Positions 44,097-52,111 are shown, counted from the first letter of the stretch. The stretch is 64,000 bases of DNA from Bradyrhizobium sp. CB1717 (GCF_029714325.1 NZ_CP121666.1:9168582-9232581), one strand, 5' to 3'. Notes: generated from the sequence alone by a model not told the origin. Program-made: numbers and translations.

Positions 44097-45167
44097 ATGC
44101 CCCTGAAGCGCACGATCCAGGCGATTGCAAGCTGGCCGCTCATCGATGCCATTCGAATCGTCGCCCGCAAATTCGTTCCGGTTGCCGCATTGGCGGCACT
44201 CGTTCTCGGCGTCGCGCATTACATCTACCAGCAGGGCAAGCATCAATGGTCTCACGGCGTCGAGACCTACATCGTCCTGGAACAGATCAGACGTGCGGAG
44301 CGGCTGCCTGCAGCGGATCTCGCGTTTCTCGGCGACAGCTCGTGCCTGATGGGAATCCACATTCCGACGCTGTTGCAGGCGTTCCCGGGATCCGATGTCG
44401 AGTCGTTTTGCACCATCGGATTCGTCGGTCCGGACGGCTACGGCGCGATGCTCGACAAGATGATCGCCCGCGGACATCAGCCCAGGAAACTGGTTCTGGT
44501 GTTCAATCCGATTCAATACGAGCGCGATCCAAGATGGAATGAATGGGCGAATTTCATCCGGACCGACCACTTCGAAGCTCCTTCCAGCCTGTCGTTTCCT
44601 GCCGGAGGCCTCGAGTACATCCGACGGCTGATGGAGCGAGCGGTGTACAATCCGCTGCCCGGCGGTTACGCGGTCTACTACGGCGGCAAGGACCAGTTCA
44701 TTTCAACGATCTGGCGCGAGCACGGCAGCGCGATCGATCCCAATCGGATGCTCGATATTCCATCGCTGGAGGCCTACAAGGCCACGCTGCCCGGGCACGT
44801 CTTCTTCAAACCCGATCCCAAGATCAAGCCGTTCGTGATGAATGCGGAGTTCGAGAAGGCGCTCGGCGCCTTGTCGAAGACGCTCTCGAAGTTCGACCGC
44901 TCGAAGGTCTATCTCGTCATCACGCCGGTCAATTCCCTCTACGCCCAGGGTGGTCCACAAAGCTTTCATGTCGAGGCAGGTGAAAGGATTGCCGCCCTGC
45001 TCGGCATCGACAGATCCCAATTTCTGAACACCCCGGATATGATGCTGGACATCATGTATGCCCATTACCCAGCACATCTCCATCGATGGAGCCGGATCAT
45101 CTACACCGAGGAGCTTGCCAAGGCTCTGGCCGATCGCGGCGTCCTTGGCAGCGCCACAGACGACTGA
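44097..45167 (+). CDS. Membrane-anchored SGNH-like partner of the MBOAT protein
   Basis: A 356-residue protein with one N-terminal helix (FVPVAALAALVLGVAHYIY, about 24-43) and a periplasmic domain. LAFLGDSSCLMGI carries a GDS motif with the candidate nucleophile Ser, and AHYPAHLHRWSR near the C-terminus offers the His. An Asn/Asp-rich middle block (LVFNPIQYERDP) replaces the usual Gly/Asn motifs. This is the general plan of AlgJ/AlgX/DltD-like companions of MBOAT acyltransferases. It starts three bases after the MBOAT stop. The family assignment is by context and motif, not by clear homology. Confidence 0.7.
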   Translation: MPLKRTIQAIASWPLIDAIRIVARKFVPVAALAALVLGVAHYIYQQGKHQWSHGVETYIVLEQIRRAERLPAADLAFLGDSSCLMGIHIPTLLQAFPGSDVESFCTIGFVGPDGYGAMLDKMIARGHQPRKLVLVFNPIQYERDPRWNEWANFIRTDHFEAPSSLSFPAGGLEYIRRLMERAVYNPLPGGYAVYYGGKDQFISTIWREHGSAIDPNRMLDIPSLEAYKATLPGHVFFKPDPKIKPFVMNAEFEKALGALSKTLSKFDRSKVYLVITPVNSLYAQGGPQSFHVEAGERIAALLGIDRSQFLNTPDMMLDIMYAHYPAHLHRWSRIIYTEELAKALADRGVLGSATDD

Positions 45168-45295
45168 TCGACGGCTTCGGCCCGAGCAGCTAACCGCGGT
45201 GCGGCAGTGTTGGTTTGTTTCTTGCTTCGGACGTTAGTCTTGGCAATATTCTCTTATTCGCAAGCCTTCGATTGCTCTGACCTGACGGATTTTCC

Positions 45296-46123
45296 ATGCG
45301 CTGCCTGGTGGTGGCCGACCTCCATTACTCGCTGCCGCAGCTCGACTGGCTGGTCAATGCGGCACCACAATTCGACCTCTTGATCTTCGCCGGCGATGCG
45401 CTCGACATCGGCTCGATGGTGGATTTTCGCGCGCAGATCGTGGTGGTGAAGAAATACCTCTCGCTGCTCGCCGCAAAGACCCGCGTGATCCTCTGCTCCG
45501 GTAATCACGACCTCGACGAGCGCAATGCGGAGGGCGAAAAGATCTCGCGCTGGATCTCGGAGGTGCGCGAGCTCGGCATTGCCTGCGACGGCGACAGCCT
45601 CAGCATCGGCGACATCCTGTTCACGGTGTGCCCGTGGTGGGACGGGCCCCAGGTCAAGCAACGCCTCGTCGAGCAGTTGCGCGATGCCGCCGCCAGCCGG
45701 CCGCAGCGCTGGATCTGGGCGCATCATGCGCCGCCGGCGGACTCACCGACGAGCTGGGGCGGCAAGCGTTTCTTCGGCGATGTCGAGCTGGTGCAGTGGA
45801 TCATGCAATACCAGCCGTCGATGGTGATCTCGGGCCATGTGCATCAATCGCCCTTCATCAGCAATGGATCGTGGTTCGACCGGCTGGGCCAGACCTGGGT
45901 CTTCAACACCGGCCTGCAACCCGGGCGCCCCCCGACCTACATCGTGCTGGATTTCGATGCGGACAAGGCGTTCTGGCTGGCGGCCGGCGAAGCGCAGTGG
46001 ATCGACCTGGCCGCGCCGCTGAAGCGGCCCGCCGCTCCGATCGAGTCGCCGCCCGACTGGCTCACATTCTTGGATCAGATTGCCGATCCGAGCCTGGCGA
46101 GACCTCAAGCGGCGGCAGGTTGA
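45296..46123 (+). CDS. Calcineurin-like metallophosphoesterase
   Basis: A 275-residue enzyme. VVADLHY, IFAGDALD, SGNHDLD, WAHHAPP and ISGHVHQSPF are the five metal-binding motifs of the class, all with intact Asp/His/Asn. It lacks a signal peptide. The substrate (cyclic nucleotide, protein phosphate or other) is unknown. Its last 62 bases overlap the end of the CNMP gene on the other strand. Confidence 0.9.
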   Translation: MRCLVVADLHYSLPQLDWLVNAAPQFDLLIFAGDALDIGSMVDFRAQIVVVKKYLSLLAAKTRVILCSGNHDLDERNAEGEKISRWISEVRELGIACDGDSLSIGDILFTVCPWWDGPQVKQRLVEQLRDAAASRPQRWIWAHHAPPADSPTSWGGKRFFGDVELVQWIMQYQPSMVISGHVHQSPFISNGSWFDRLGQTWVFNTGLQPGRPPTYIVLDFDADKAFWLAAGEAQWIDLAAPLKRPAAPIESPPDWLTFLDQIADPSLARPQAAAG

Positions 46124-46547
46124 TCATGCTCTGGAGCACCTCGCCGACCATGGCCAGATGCGTGCCGTGGCCGGCATATTGCCGCTTGAGATCGGCAAGA
46201 TAGGTGTTGGCGACGTTGAGCCGCTGCGCCAGCATCTTTGCGATCAGCAACGCGATGCCCGGCTCCTGCTTGAGGAACGAGGCGGCGTCCTCGAACTCAT
46301 AGATGACGGCATCGGAGCAGGCGCGCACCGTCGCCGTATGCGGCACGCCCAACAGCACGGACATCTCACCCAGCACCGCCCCGGGTTCGGTGACGGTGGC
46401 GACCACCATCTCACCCTTGAGCACCTCGAGCTTGCCTTGCATCAGCACGTAGAGATGGCCGCTGGTGCCCCCCTCGGTGACGACGAGCGTACCGGCCGCC
46501 ACCTGCCGTTCCGTTCCGCCGGTGCAATGATCCAGGACTGCGCGCAT
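46062..46547 (-). CDS. Stand-alone cyclic-nucleotide-binding (CNMP) domain protein
   Basis: A 161-residue protein with a Crp-like beta-roll (GTSGHLYVLMQGKLEVLKG) and a phosphate-binding cassette GEMSVLLGVPHTATVRA. There is no C-terminal helix-turn-helix, so it is not a Crp-type regulator; the last 50 residues are helical then polar. It may sense cAMP/cGMP and act on a protein partner. The ATG 46547 lies 34 bases downstream of a predicted sigma-54-like start. Its 3' end overlaps the phosphoesterase gene by 62 bases. Confidence 0.85.
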   Translation of the reverse strand: MRAVLDHCTGGTERQVAAGTLVVTEGGTSGHLYVLMQGKLEVLKGEMVVATVTEPGAVLGEMSVLLGVPHTATVRACSDAVIYEFEDAASFLKQEPGIALLIAKMLAQRLNVANTYLADLKRQYAGHGTHLAMVGEVLQSMINLPPLEVSPGSDRQSDPRM

Positions 46548-46590
46548 CTTGCGAAAGCTCCCATCGCTGGGGATACCCCGCCCTATACTA

Positions 46591-46609
46591 GAGCACGATC
46601 CGTGCCAGG
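46591..46609 (-). promoter_or_regulatory. Sigma-54-like site upstream of the CNMP gene
   Basis: On the minus strand TGGCACGGATCGTGCT fits TGGCACG-N4-TTGCW with one mismatch (GTGC for TTGC) and correct ten-base spacing between GG and GC. The same bases form a GCACG/CGTGC palindrome, and no activator gene is adjacent, so chance is a real possibility. Confidence 0.3.
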
Positions 46610-46730
46610 CGGCAAATCAACGCGGGAGCGACTGGCGCGGGAGGCGCTTGGCGAGACCGCCTGCTCGCGGCTTGGACATCGCTGCCAATCATGCGGCTGA
46701 AAACGAACAGCTCGTTTCCCGTGCCGCACG

Positions 46731-47471
46731 TCACACACGAGAGAGCGAGGGCACCTCTTCGGGCAGGATGGCCTGCAGGCCGCCAAAGCGGCGCTCGCGG
46801 TTGTGGAAGGCGGCGAGCGCCTCATCGAGATCGCTCGCCTCGAATTCGGGCCACATCCGCTCGGTGAAGTGCAGCTCGGCATAGGCGCCTTCCCAGAGCA
46901 GGAAGTCCGACAGCCGCTTCTCGCCGGAGGTGCGGATGATGAGGTCGACATCGCGAAGGCCGGCCTCGCCGGTGACGAGCTGCGAGAACGCTTCGCGGGT
47001 CAGGCTGGTCAGCGCCGCCGCCTTGGCCGCCGCGTTGAGGATGGCATCGCGCGCGGAGTAGTCGACGGCGATACGTAGATGCAACGTGCCGCCCTGGGCG
47101 GTCGCCTCCTCGGCGCGCGTGATCGCGGTGGCGATGCCGTCAGGCAACCGGTCGCGGCGACCGATCACGGTGAGACGCACGCCGTTCCTGACGAGGCTCT
47201 GCACCTCGTTGGCGAGATAGAAGCGCAGCAAGGTCATCAGCGCGGCGACCTCGGCCTTGGGTCGCCGCCAATTGTCGGTGGAGAACGCATAGAGCGTCAG
47301 CGTGCCGATGCCCTGCTTGGGCGCGGCCTCGACGATGCGGCGGATGGCTTCGACGCCGGCCTCGTGACCGCGCACGCGTGACAGGCCGCGGCGCGTGGCC
47401 CATCTGCCGTTGCCGTCCATGATGATGCCGACATGAAGCTTCTCGTTGCGGGACGTGGTTTCACTTTGCAT
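46731..47471 (-). CDS. uppS: Undecaprenyl diphosphate synthase-like cis-prenyltransferase
   Basis: A 246-residue cis-prenyltransferase that would elongate farnesyl diphosphate with isopentenyl diphosphate. GIIMDGNGRWA carries the catalytic Asp, AFSTDNWRRP and IRTSGEKRLSDFLLWE (diphosphate and dimer contacts) and ELHFTERMWPEF are family motifs. Usually uppS lies with frr, cdsA and dxr; here it follows a winged-helix regulator and a membrane protein gene, so this may be a second, specialised copy. ATG 47471 follows CGGAG; the start codon lies inside a 17-bp palindrome. Confidence 0.93.
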   Translation of the reverse strand: MQSETTSRNEKLHVGIIMDGNGRWATRRGLSRVRGHEAGVEAIRRIVEAAPKQGIGTLTLYAFSTDNWRRPKAEVAALMTLLRFYLANEVQSLVRNGVRLTVIGRRDRLPDGIATAITRAEEATAQGGTLHLRIAVDYSARDAILNAAAKAAALTSLTREAFSQLVTGEAGLRDVDLIIRTSGEKRLSDFLLWEGAYAELHFTERMWPEFEASDLDEALAAFHNRERRFGGLQAILPEEVPSLSRV

Positions 47472-47479
47472 TGCAAAGT
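47463..47479. promoter_or_regulatory. 17-bp palindromic operator over the uppS start codon
   Basis: ACTTTGCATTGCAAAGT is a perfect 6+6 inverted repeat around CATTG, and the central CAT is the uppS start codon on the minus strand. The same element, with T for C at the centre, is at 48534. Occupation by the upstream winged-helix regulator is the natural inference. Confidence 0.7.
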
Positions 47480-47501
47480 CTCCGGTCAAAAAAGGGGAGG
47501 A

Positions 47502-47876
47502 TCAGGTCGAGATGATGCCGAGGCGGCCGAGCGGCGGCGCCTCGCGCCCGGCGGCTTTCGCCGCGTCGCGCACCAGGCGTTCGAGCACGGCGAGATAGTC
47601 GAGGAAGCGACGGCGGCCGGCTTTCGTCAGGCGGCAGGTGGTATGCGGGCGATTGCCCTCATAGCCCTTGGTCACCTCGACGAGGCCGGCCTCCTGGAGC
47701 ACGGCAAGATGCCGGCTGAGATTGCCGTCGGTGAGGCCGCAGAGCTGCTTGAGATCGGCGAACGCCAGCCCTTTGGGATGCGCCATCAGCGAGGTCAGCA
47801 GCCCGAGCCTTGCCTTCTCGTGGATCACGCGGTCGAGCCCTTCATAGGAAAAGGGCGCGCTGTCAGTCTTCGACAT
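47502..47876 (-). CDS. Winged-helix transcriptional regulator (ArsR/MarR-like)
   Basis: A 124-residue DNA-binding protein. LGLLTSLMAHPKGLAFADLKQLCGLTDGNLSRHLAVLQEAGLVEVTKGYEGNRPHTTCRLTKAGRR is a complete winged helix with recognition helix TDGNLSRHLAVL. This type is often paired with a small membrane protein gene, as here: its start overlaps the end of the membrane protein gene by 14 bases. The palindromes at 47463 and 48534 are probable binding sites. No Cys metal site is seen, so the signal is unlikely to be a thiol-bound metal. Confidence 0.88.
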   Translation of the reverse strand: MSKTDSAPFSYEGLDRVIHEKARLGLLTSLMAHPKGLAFADLKQLCGLTDGNLSRHLAVLQEAGLVEVTKGYEGNRPHTTCRLTKAGRRRFLDYLAVLERLVRDAAKAAGREAPPLGRLGIIST

Positions 47877-48480
47877 CGTTGTCTCCGGACGCGAAATACA
47901 GAATGCCTGCCATCACCGACTGCCCGATCACGAAGGGCAGCCCCATGGTCCATGGCGACAGCGTATGGGTTCGACTTGCGAGCAGCACGACCGCGAAGCC
48001 GGACACGAAATACCAGGCGCCGGCGAGCGCGACGGTGCGCGGCAGCGAGCGGACCGAGGCGAAGATGCCGAGCGACACCAAGATCTGCCACAGGCCCGGC
48101 AGCAGCCACAGCGTCTCGCTCGCGAACTTCCACATCACCACCGCAAGCAGCACGCCGGCGACGCCGGCGGGCAGAAACTGCTCGACCGCCTGGTGGATCA
48201 TGGCATCGGCCAGGCCCGAATGATGACGGCGCGAGCGCGCCCGCATCTCGATCCCGATGATCAGGCCGGACAGCACGGCGGCGATGAGCCAGCCGAAGAA
48301 GAAGCCGACCGGCTCGCTGGTCGGATCGCCAAGCAGCCAGAATTGCAGGATCGCGGTGATCAGCGCGACGGCGCCCGTCGCCGCCATCGTCGCCGGGCCA
48401 TAGCCGCGGAATGCCGTGCCCGCCGCGATCTGGCTGCGGATCGCCACGATATCAGCCAGTGCCTTGTCGAGATCGCGCAT
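47863..48480 (-). CDS. Multipass membrane protein of unknown function, paired with regulator
   Basis: A 205-residue protein with five or six helices after a short cytoplasmic N-terminal helix (MRDLDKALADIVAIRSQIA). I know no function for it; its constant partner is a winged-helix regulator, which suggests that it senses or modulates the regulator's signal. ATG 48480 is used, but TTG 48486 lies eight bases from GAGG and is possible. It is the first gene of the operon and its promoter region holds the 17-bp palindrome plus a half site. Confidence 0.8.
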   Translation of the reverse strand: MRDLDKALADIVAIRSQIAAGTAFRGYGPATMAATGAVALITAILQFWLLGDPTSEPVGFFFGWLIAAVLSGLIIGIEMRARSRRHHSGLADAMIHQAVEQFLPAGVAGVLLAVVMWKFASETLWLLPGLWQILVSLGIFASVRSLPRTVALAGAWYFVSGFAVVLLASRTHTLSPWTMGLPFVIGQSVMAGILYFASGDNDVED

Positions 48481-48533
48481 CGGCAACGCCAAAACCTCGC
48501 TCCGCCACAGATTTCCGAGGGCAAACGCCTCTT

Positions 48534-48567
48534 ACTTTGTATTGCAAAGTATATAGGATTGCAAAGT
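48534..48567. promoter_or_regulatory. 17-bp palindromic operator plus half site in the promoter
   Basis: ACTTTGTATTGCAAAGT (48534-48550) is followed by a further ATTGCAAAGT (48558-48567), 17 bases on, i.e. on nearly the same helical face. The block lies 54-87 bp upstream of the membrane protein start and on the other side faces the protease gene at 48682. Confidence 0.75.
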
Positions 48568-48681
48568 AATGGCAAGCGCCAAAAGTCGCGGCCGGCGAAT
48601 TCGATCCGCTCAGACAACTGTCGGTTGCGCGGCGCCCGTCCCCGCAGATAAGATGCACGCAAAAGCGTTCCGAGGGCTGGC

Positions 48682-49926
48682 ATGTGGCTTAAGTCGTTGA
48701 TCGTTGCGTCCGTGTTGCAGGTGGGTGTCGTAGCGGCGCATGCGGCAGGGCCGTACGGTTCCGTCAATGTCGGCAACTGGATCGGCGGCGCCTTCAGCAA
48801 TGACGAGACGGGCGTGTTCTCGCATTGTGCGGCGACGACGCCCTACGCCAACGGCGTCATTCTCGTGGTGGGCTACAATGCCACCGGCACATGGTCGCTG
48901 GCCTTTGCGAGTCCCAGCTACCGCTTCAAGCAGGGCGAGAGCGCCGCGATCGACGTCATCTTCGACGGCCAGGAGCAGGCAAGGTTGTTTGCCACCGCCA
49001 ATCAGCCGAACATGCTCACGGCCGTCATGCCCGCCAATGTCGTGCGAACGTTTCAGAAGGCCAGCCTGATGGTCGCGACGAGCGGCCGCACCGTCCTGAA
49101 TTTCGACCTGACCTCGACCGGACCCGTGATCGCGGCCCTCTCCAATTGCGTCACCAGGGTGAAAGCCGACGGGCTCAATAAGGCCGGCGATTTCACCAAG
49201 GGCGCGGCCAAGCCGGCATCGGTAGCGGAGAAGCAGGCGCCGCCGCCGGCCAGCGGCAAACCTGCGAGGGCCAAGAGCGGCACCGGCTTCGTGGTGAGTG
49301 CGAACGGCCACATCGTCACCAACAACCATGTGATCGACGGCTGCGTCGGCGACATCAAGGGCAACCTCACCGGCGAGGCTTCGATGGTGCTGCGCGTCGT
49401 GTCGAGCGACGCGAACAACGATCTCGCTCTCTTGCAGGCGCCGTCGACGACGACATTCAAGGACTTTGCGCGCATTCGCGACCGTTCAATCCGCTCCGGC
49501 GATGCCGTCACCGCAATCGGCTTTCCCTTCCATGGCCTTCTAAGCTCGGATTTCACCGTGACTACCGGCATCGTCAGCTCGCTCAGCGGCATGCGCAACG
49601 ATTCGCGTTTCCTGCAAATCAGTGCACCCATACAGCCCGGCAATAGCGGCGGGCCGCTGTTCGATACCACTGGTCAGATCGTGGGCGTGGTCACCGGAAA
49701 GATCCCGGCATTGCGTATCGCCGCTGCGACCGGCAACATTCCTGAAAACATCAACTTCGCCATCAAGACCGGCGTGCTGCGCGACTTCCTCGACAACTCC
49801 GTGGTGCCCTATCAGACCGCCGAGCCGAAGAGCGAACTCAAGACCACCGATATCGCCGGCAACGCCCGGCCCTATACGATGCTGATCTCGTGCAACGGGA
49901 CGGAGCAGGTGGACGCGAAGCGGTAG
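48682..49926 (+). CDS. Secreted trypsin-like serine protease (DegP/S1C type, no PDZ)
   Basis: A 414-residue exported protein with a signal peptide (MWLKSLIVASVLQVGVVAAHA). Residues 25-160 form a domain I do not recognise. A Pro/Lys-rich linker (about 170-198) leads to the protease domain with the triad His216 (TNNHVID), Asp247 (ANNDLALLQ) and Ser322 (QPGNSGGPL). There is no PDZ domain, unlike DegP. The short C-terminal tail includes one Cys. It probably acts in the periplasm on misfolded or specific substrates. It is divergent from the membrane protein/regulator operon. Confidence 0.9.
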   Translation: MWLKSLIVASVLQVGVVAAHAAGPYGSVNVGNWIGGAFSNDETGVFSHCAATTPYANGVILVVGYNATGTWSLAFASPSYRFKQGESAAIDVIFDGQEQARLFATANQPNMLTAVMPANVVRTFQKASLMVATSGRTVLNFDLTSTGPVIAALSNCVTRVKADGLNKAGDFTKGAAKPASVAEKQAPPPASGKPARAKSGTGFVVSANGHIVTNNHVIDGCVGDIKGNLTGEASMVLRVVSSDANNDLALLQAPSTTTFKDFARIRDRSIRSGDAVTAIGFPFHGLLSSDFTVTTGIVSSLSGMRNDSRFLQISAPIQPGNSGGPLFDTTGQIVGVVTGKIPALRIAAATGNIPENINFAIKTGVLRDFLDNSVVPYQTAEPKSELKTTDIAGNARPYTMLISCNGTEQVDAKR

Positions 49927-49950
49927 TGCGAGCTACGCTTCAATCTCGGC

Positions 49951-50053
49951 TGTCATTCCCGCGAAGGCGGGGAATCCAGTACGCCGCGACTTATCGGTTC
50001 AGGCACTGCCGTCTCGGAGTACTGGATCGCCCGGTCAAGCCGGGCGATGACAC
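49951..50053. repeat. Dispersed palindromic repeat, family G
   Basis: TGTCATTCCCGCGAAGGCGGGGAATCCAGTA at the left and TACTGGATCGCCCGGTCAAGCCGGGCGATGACA at the right, with inner hairpins GGCGGG and GCCCGG. It lies between convergent genes. Confidence 0.8.
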
Positions 50054-50078
50054 CTCCGATGTGCGCCGAGCGTGGCCC

Positions 50079-50816
50079 TCACCCGTGGCAGCACGCCGCC
50101 TTCGTCGCCTGCGGCTCGTACTGGTCGCGCAGGCGGACCCAGTCCATCGGATAGGGCAGACCGTCCTCGTGGCGGCCGAGCGGGGTGAGATCGAGATACT
50201 GATAGGCGGCGTTCATCATGTCGAGGCCACGGGCGAAGCAGGAATAGGTGTGGAAGATCTCGCCGGCCTCGTTGCGGTAGAACACGCTGATGCCGGGCAG
50301 CTCGGGCCCATAGATCGGCGTGGTGCCGAAATTGTACATCGGCTTGCCGGTCGCGATCTCGTCCGGCGAGAAGGTTACGCCGTAATCGCGGTTGAAATCG
50401 TTGTCGCCTGAGGAGACCCAGTCGAAGGTCCAGCCCATCCGCTTCTTGAAGGCCTCGAGCTTTGCGCTTGACGCCAGCGACAGCGCGGCCATCGACGTGT
50501 CGCGCGCGGCCAGATGCGGCACCATGCGCTCGAAACCGTCGGCCCAGAACGAGCAGCTCTTGCAGGCCGCGTCCCAGTCGGGCGCGAACATCACGTGCTG
50601 GACGACGAGCTGCGGACGTCCCTTGAAGAGATCGGAGAGCGTAACCTTGCCGTTCGGCCCGTTGAAGACATAGGTCTTGTCGACCTTCACCCAGGGAAGC
50701 TGGCGACGCTCGTCGGCAAGCCGTTCGCGAGCCTGCGTCAACTCCTTCTCACGAGCGAGATGAGCCTTGCGCGCCGCAATCCACTGCTCGCGCGAAACGA
50801 CCTGATGTTGCTGCAT
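50079..50816 (-). CDS. DUF899 thioredoxin-like protein
   Basis: A 245-residue protein of the DUF899 family. WIAARKAHLAREKELTQARERLADERRQLPW opens the family, and VVQHVMFAPDWDAACKSCSFWADGF carries CxxC in a thioredoxin-fold position. The C-terminal GRHEDGLPYPMDWVRLRDQY is also typical. A redox role is plausible but unproven. It lies 18 bases downstream of the AHSA1 gene in the ArsR-headed operon and ends in an ACCH tail. Confidence 0.92.
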   Translation of the reverse strand: MQQHQVVSREQWIAARKAHLAREKELTQARERLADERRQLPWVKVDKTYVFNGPNGKVTLSDLFKGRPQLVVQHVMFAPDWDAACKSCSFWADGFERMVPHLAARDTSMAALSLASSAKLEAFKKRMGWTFDWVSSGDNDFNRDYGVTFSPDEIATGKPMYNFGTTPIYGPELPGISVFYRNEAGEIFHTYSCFARGLDMMNAAYQYLDLTPLGRHEDGLPYPMDWVRLRDQYEPQATKAACCHG

Positions 50817-50834
50817 GGCGTTCTCCTTTGGAAT

Positions 50835-51302
50835 TCAGGCGACGAAGGCATCGAGCTTGTCGAAGAACGAGCTCCATCCGCGCAGGTGATTGTCGCGCGC
50901 CGTCTCGTCGGCGAACTGGGCGTGATGGAACACCATCAGGGTGCCCGCACTGTCCGGCTTGAACGAGATCGTGACCAGCGATTCGCGCTCCGGCGTCGAG
51001 TGCCAGGCCCAGGTGAAGACCAGGCGCTCGTTCGGCACCACCTCGCGATAGGTGCCGCCGGCCTCGAAATACTCGCCGTCGTCGCGGACGAAGCTGATGC
51101 GAAAGCTGCCGCCGGTGCGGACGTCGAGCTCGGCTTGCAGCGTCGCCGGCTTCATGTTCGGCGGCCCGAACCACTGCATTAGCTTTTCGGCTTGCGTCCA
51201 GGCGGCGAAGACTTTTTCCGGCCGCGCGCGGAGCCGACGCGTAAGCGTGAGGCTTGGGCGTTCCGCTGGTCGTTCGGCGGTATTGATGGCTGCGTCGGCC
51301 AT
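50835..51302 (-). CDS. SRPBCC/AHSA1 domain protein
   Basis: A 155-residue START-like fold. SLTLTRRLRARPEKVFAAWTQAEKLMQWFGPP and the GGSFRISFVRDDGEYFEAGGTYREV core are the usual AHSA1 pattern, ending in GWSSFFDKLDAFV. The cavity would bind a hydrophobic ligand. Its first 124 bases overlap the end of the ArsR gene in another frame, so translation is probably coupled. ArsR/AHSA1/DUF899 sets are common in this order. Confidence 0.92.
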   Translation of the reverse strand: MADAAINTAERPAERPSLTLTRRLRARPEKVFAAWTQAEKLMQWFGPPNMKPATLQAELDVRTGGSFRISFVRDDGEYFEAGGTYREVVPNERLVFTWAWHSTPERESLVTISFKPDSAGTLMVFHHAQFADETARDNHLRGWSSFFDKLDAFVA

Positions 51303-51631
51303 GTCTCTTCCTCCACGAAGGCGGCAAGACGATCGAATTTGTCGGACCAGAATTGAGCGTAGCGATTGAGCCAGTTCATGGCCTGCTCCATCGGCTGCGC
51401 CGTGAGCCGGCAGGAGACCGTGCGTCCGGTCTTCTCCCGCACGATCAGGCCCGCATCCGTGAGCACGTCGAGATGCTTCATGATCGCCGGCAGCGAGACC
51501 GGAAACGGCGCAGCCAGCTCGCTCACCGACAGGCCGTCCGCTTCGCCAAGGCGCGCCAGCAATGCGCGCCGCGTCGGATCAGATAGCGCCGCAAAGGTCC
51601 GGTCCAGCGTCTCGTCTTGATACTTAACCAT
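51179..51631 (-). CDS. ArsR-family transcriptional regulator with overlapping C-terminal tail
   Basis: A 150-residue regulator. FAALSDPTRRALLARLGEADGLSVSELAAPFPVSLPAIMKHLDVLTDAGLIVREKTGR is a typical winged helix, with recognition helix SLPAIMKHLDVL. The last 40 or so residues (WPTQPSIPP… to GRKPKS) are basic, lie in the overlap with the AHSA1 gene and are probably disordered. ATG 51631 lies inside the palindrome AACCATATGGTT, so the protein likely represses its own operon. No metal-binding Cys pair is seen. Confidence 0.92.
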   Translation of the reverse strand: MVKYQDETLDRTFAALSDPTRRALLARLGEADGLSVSELAAPFPVSLPAIMKHLDVLTDAGLIVREKTGRTVSCRLTAQPMEQAMNWLNRYAQFWSDKFDRLAAFVEEETWPTQPSIPPNDQRNAQASRLRVGSARGRKKSSPPGRKPKS

Positions 51632-51641
51632 ATGGTTTAGT
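51622..51641. promoter_or_regulatory. ArsR operator palindrome over the start codon
   Basis: AACCATATGGTT is a perfect 12-bp palindrome, extending with one mismatched pair to ACT…AGT over 20 bases. The start codon of the ArsR gene lies at its centre. Autoregulation is inferred. Confidence 0.7.
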
Positions 51642-51729
51642 ATAAGCGCAAACGAAAATGCGTCAAGCAGGAACCCGCGCGCGCGGGTCCGCACGACTGC
51701 GTGATCAGGCAGAGGTTAGTGAGGCGCGA

Positions 51730-52014
51730 CTAGTAGGGCGTGACAGGCCGCGCGCGGCGCTGTGCCCGTGGCTGCGGCCGGGGCGCCTGACCATAAGCAA
51801 CCAGCGGATTCGGGCCGCAATACAGCAAGCGGCCGGAGACGCTGGCCAGGCACTGCTCATAGGTGCTGTAGGCGCATTCGCCGGGATAGTCATATTCACC
51901 GCCCTGGGCGCACCAGGGATAGTCGCGGGCAGCGGCGGGCGTGACAGTGACAGTGACAACGCCGGCAAGGATCGTCGCACCCAACGTCAGGAGTGCCAAT
52001 TGCGTCTTGCGCAT
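51730..52014 (-). CDS. DUF3551 small secreted protein
   Basis: A 94-residue exported protein. The signal peptide MRKTQLALLTLGATILAGVVTVTVTPAAA is followed by a short Cys-rich domain YPWCAQGG…GECAYSTYEQCLASVSGR…CGPNP, the four-Cys pattern of DUF3551, which is abundant in Bradyrhizobium. The tail is Pro/Arg-rich. Function is unknown; a disulfide-stabilised periplasmic protein is likely. The ATG at 52014 starts the signal peptide; the frame opens seven codons earlier. Confidence 0.85.
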   Translation of the reverse strand: MRKTQLALLTLGATILAGVVTVTVTPAAARDYPWCAQGGEYDYPGECAYSTYEQCLASVSGRLLYCGPNPLVAYGQAPRPQPRAQRRARPVTPY

Positions 52015-52111
52015 GATCCCAACTCCTTTGCTCACGGCGCGAGATACGCGCCACCCATCATCAGGTTTCGCCGCGGCGTTTTATTCCAGATCAAGGAAAC
52101 CAGGCACGCAA

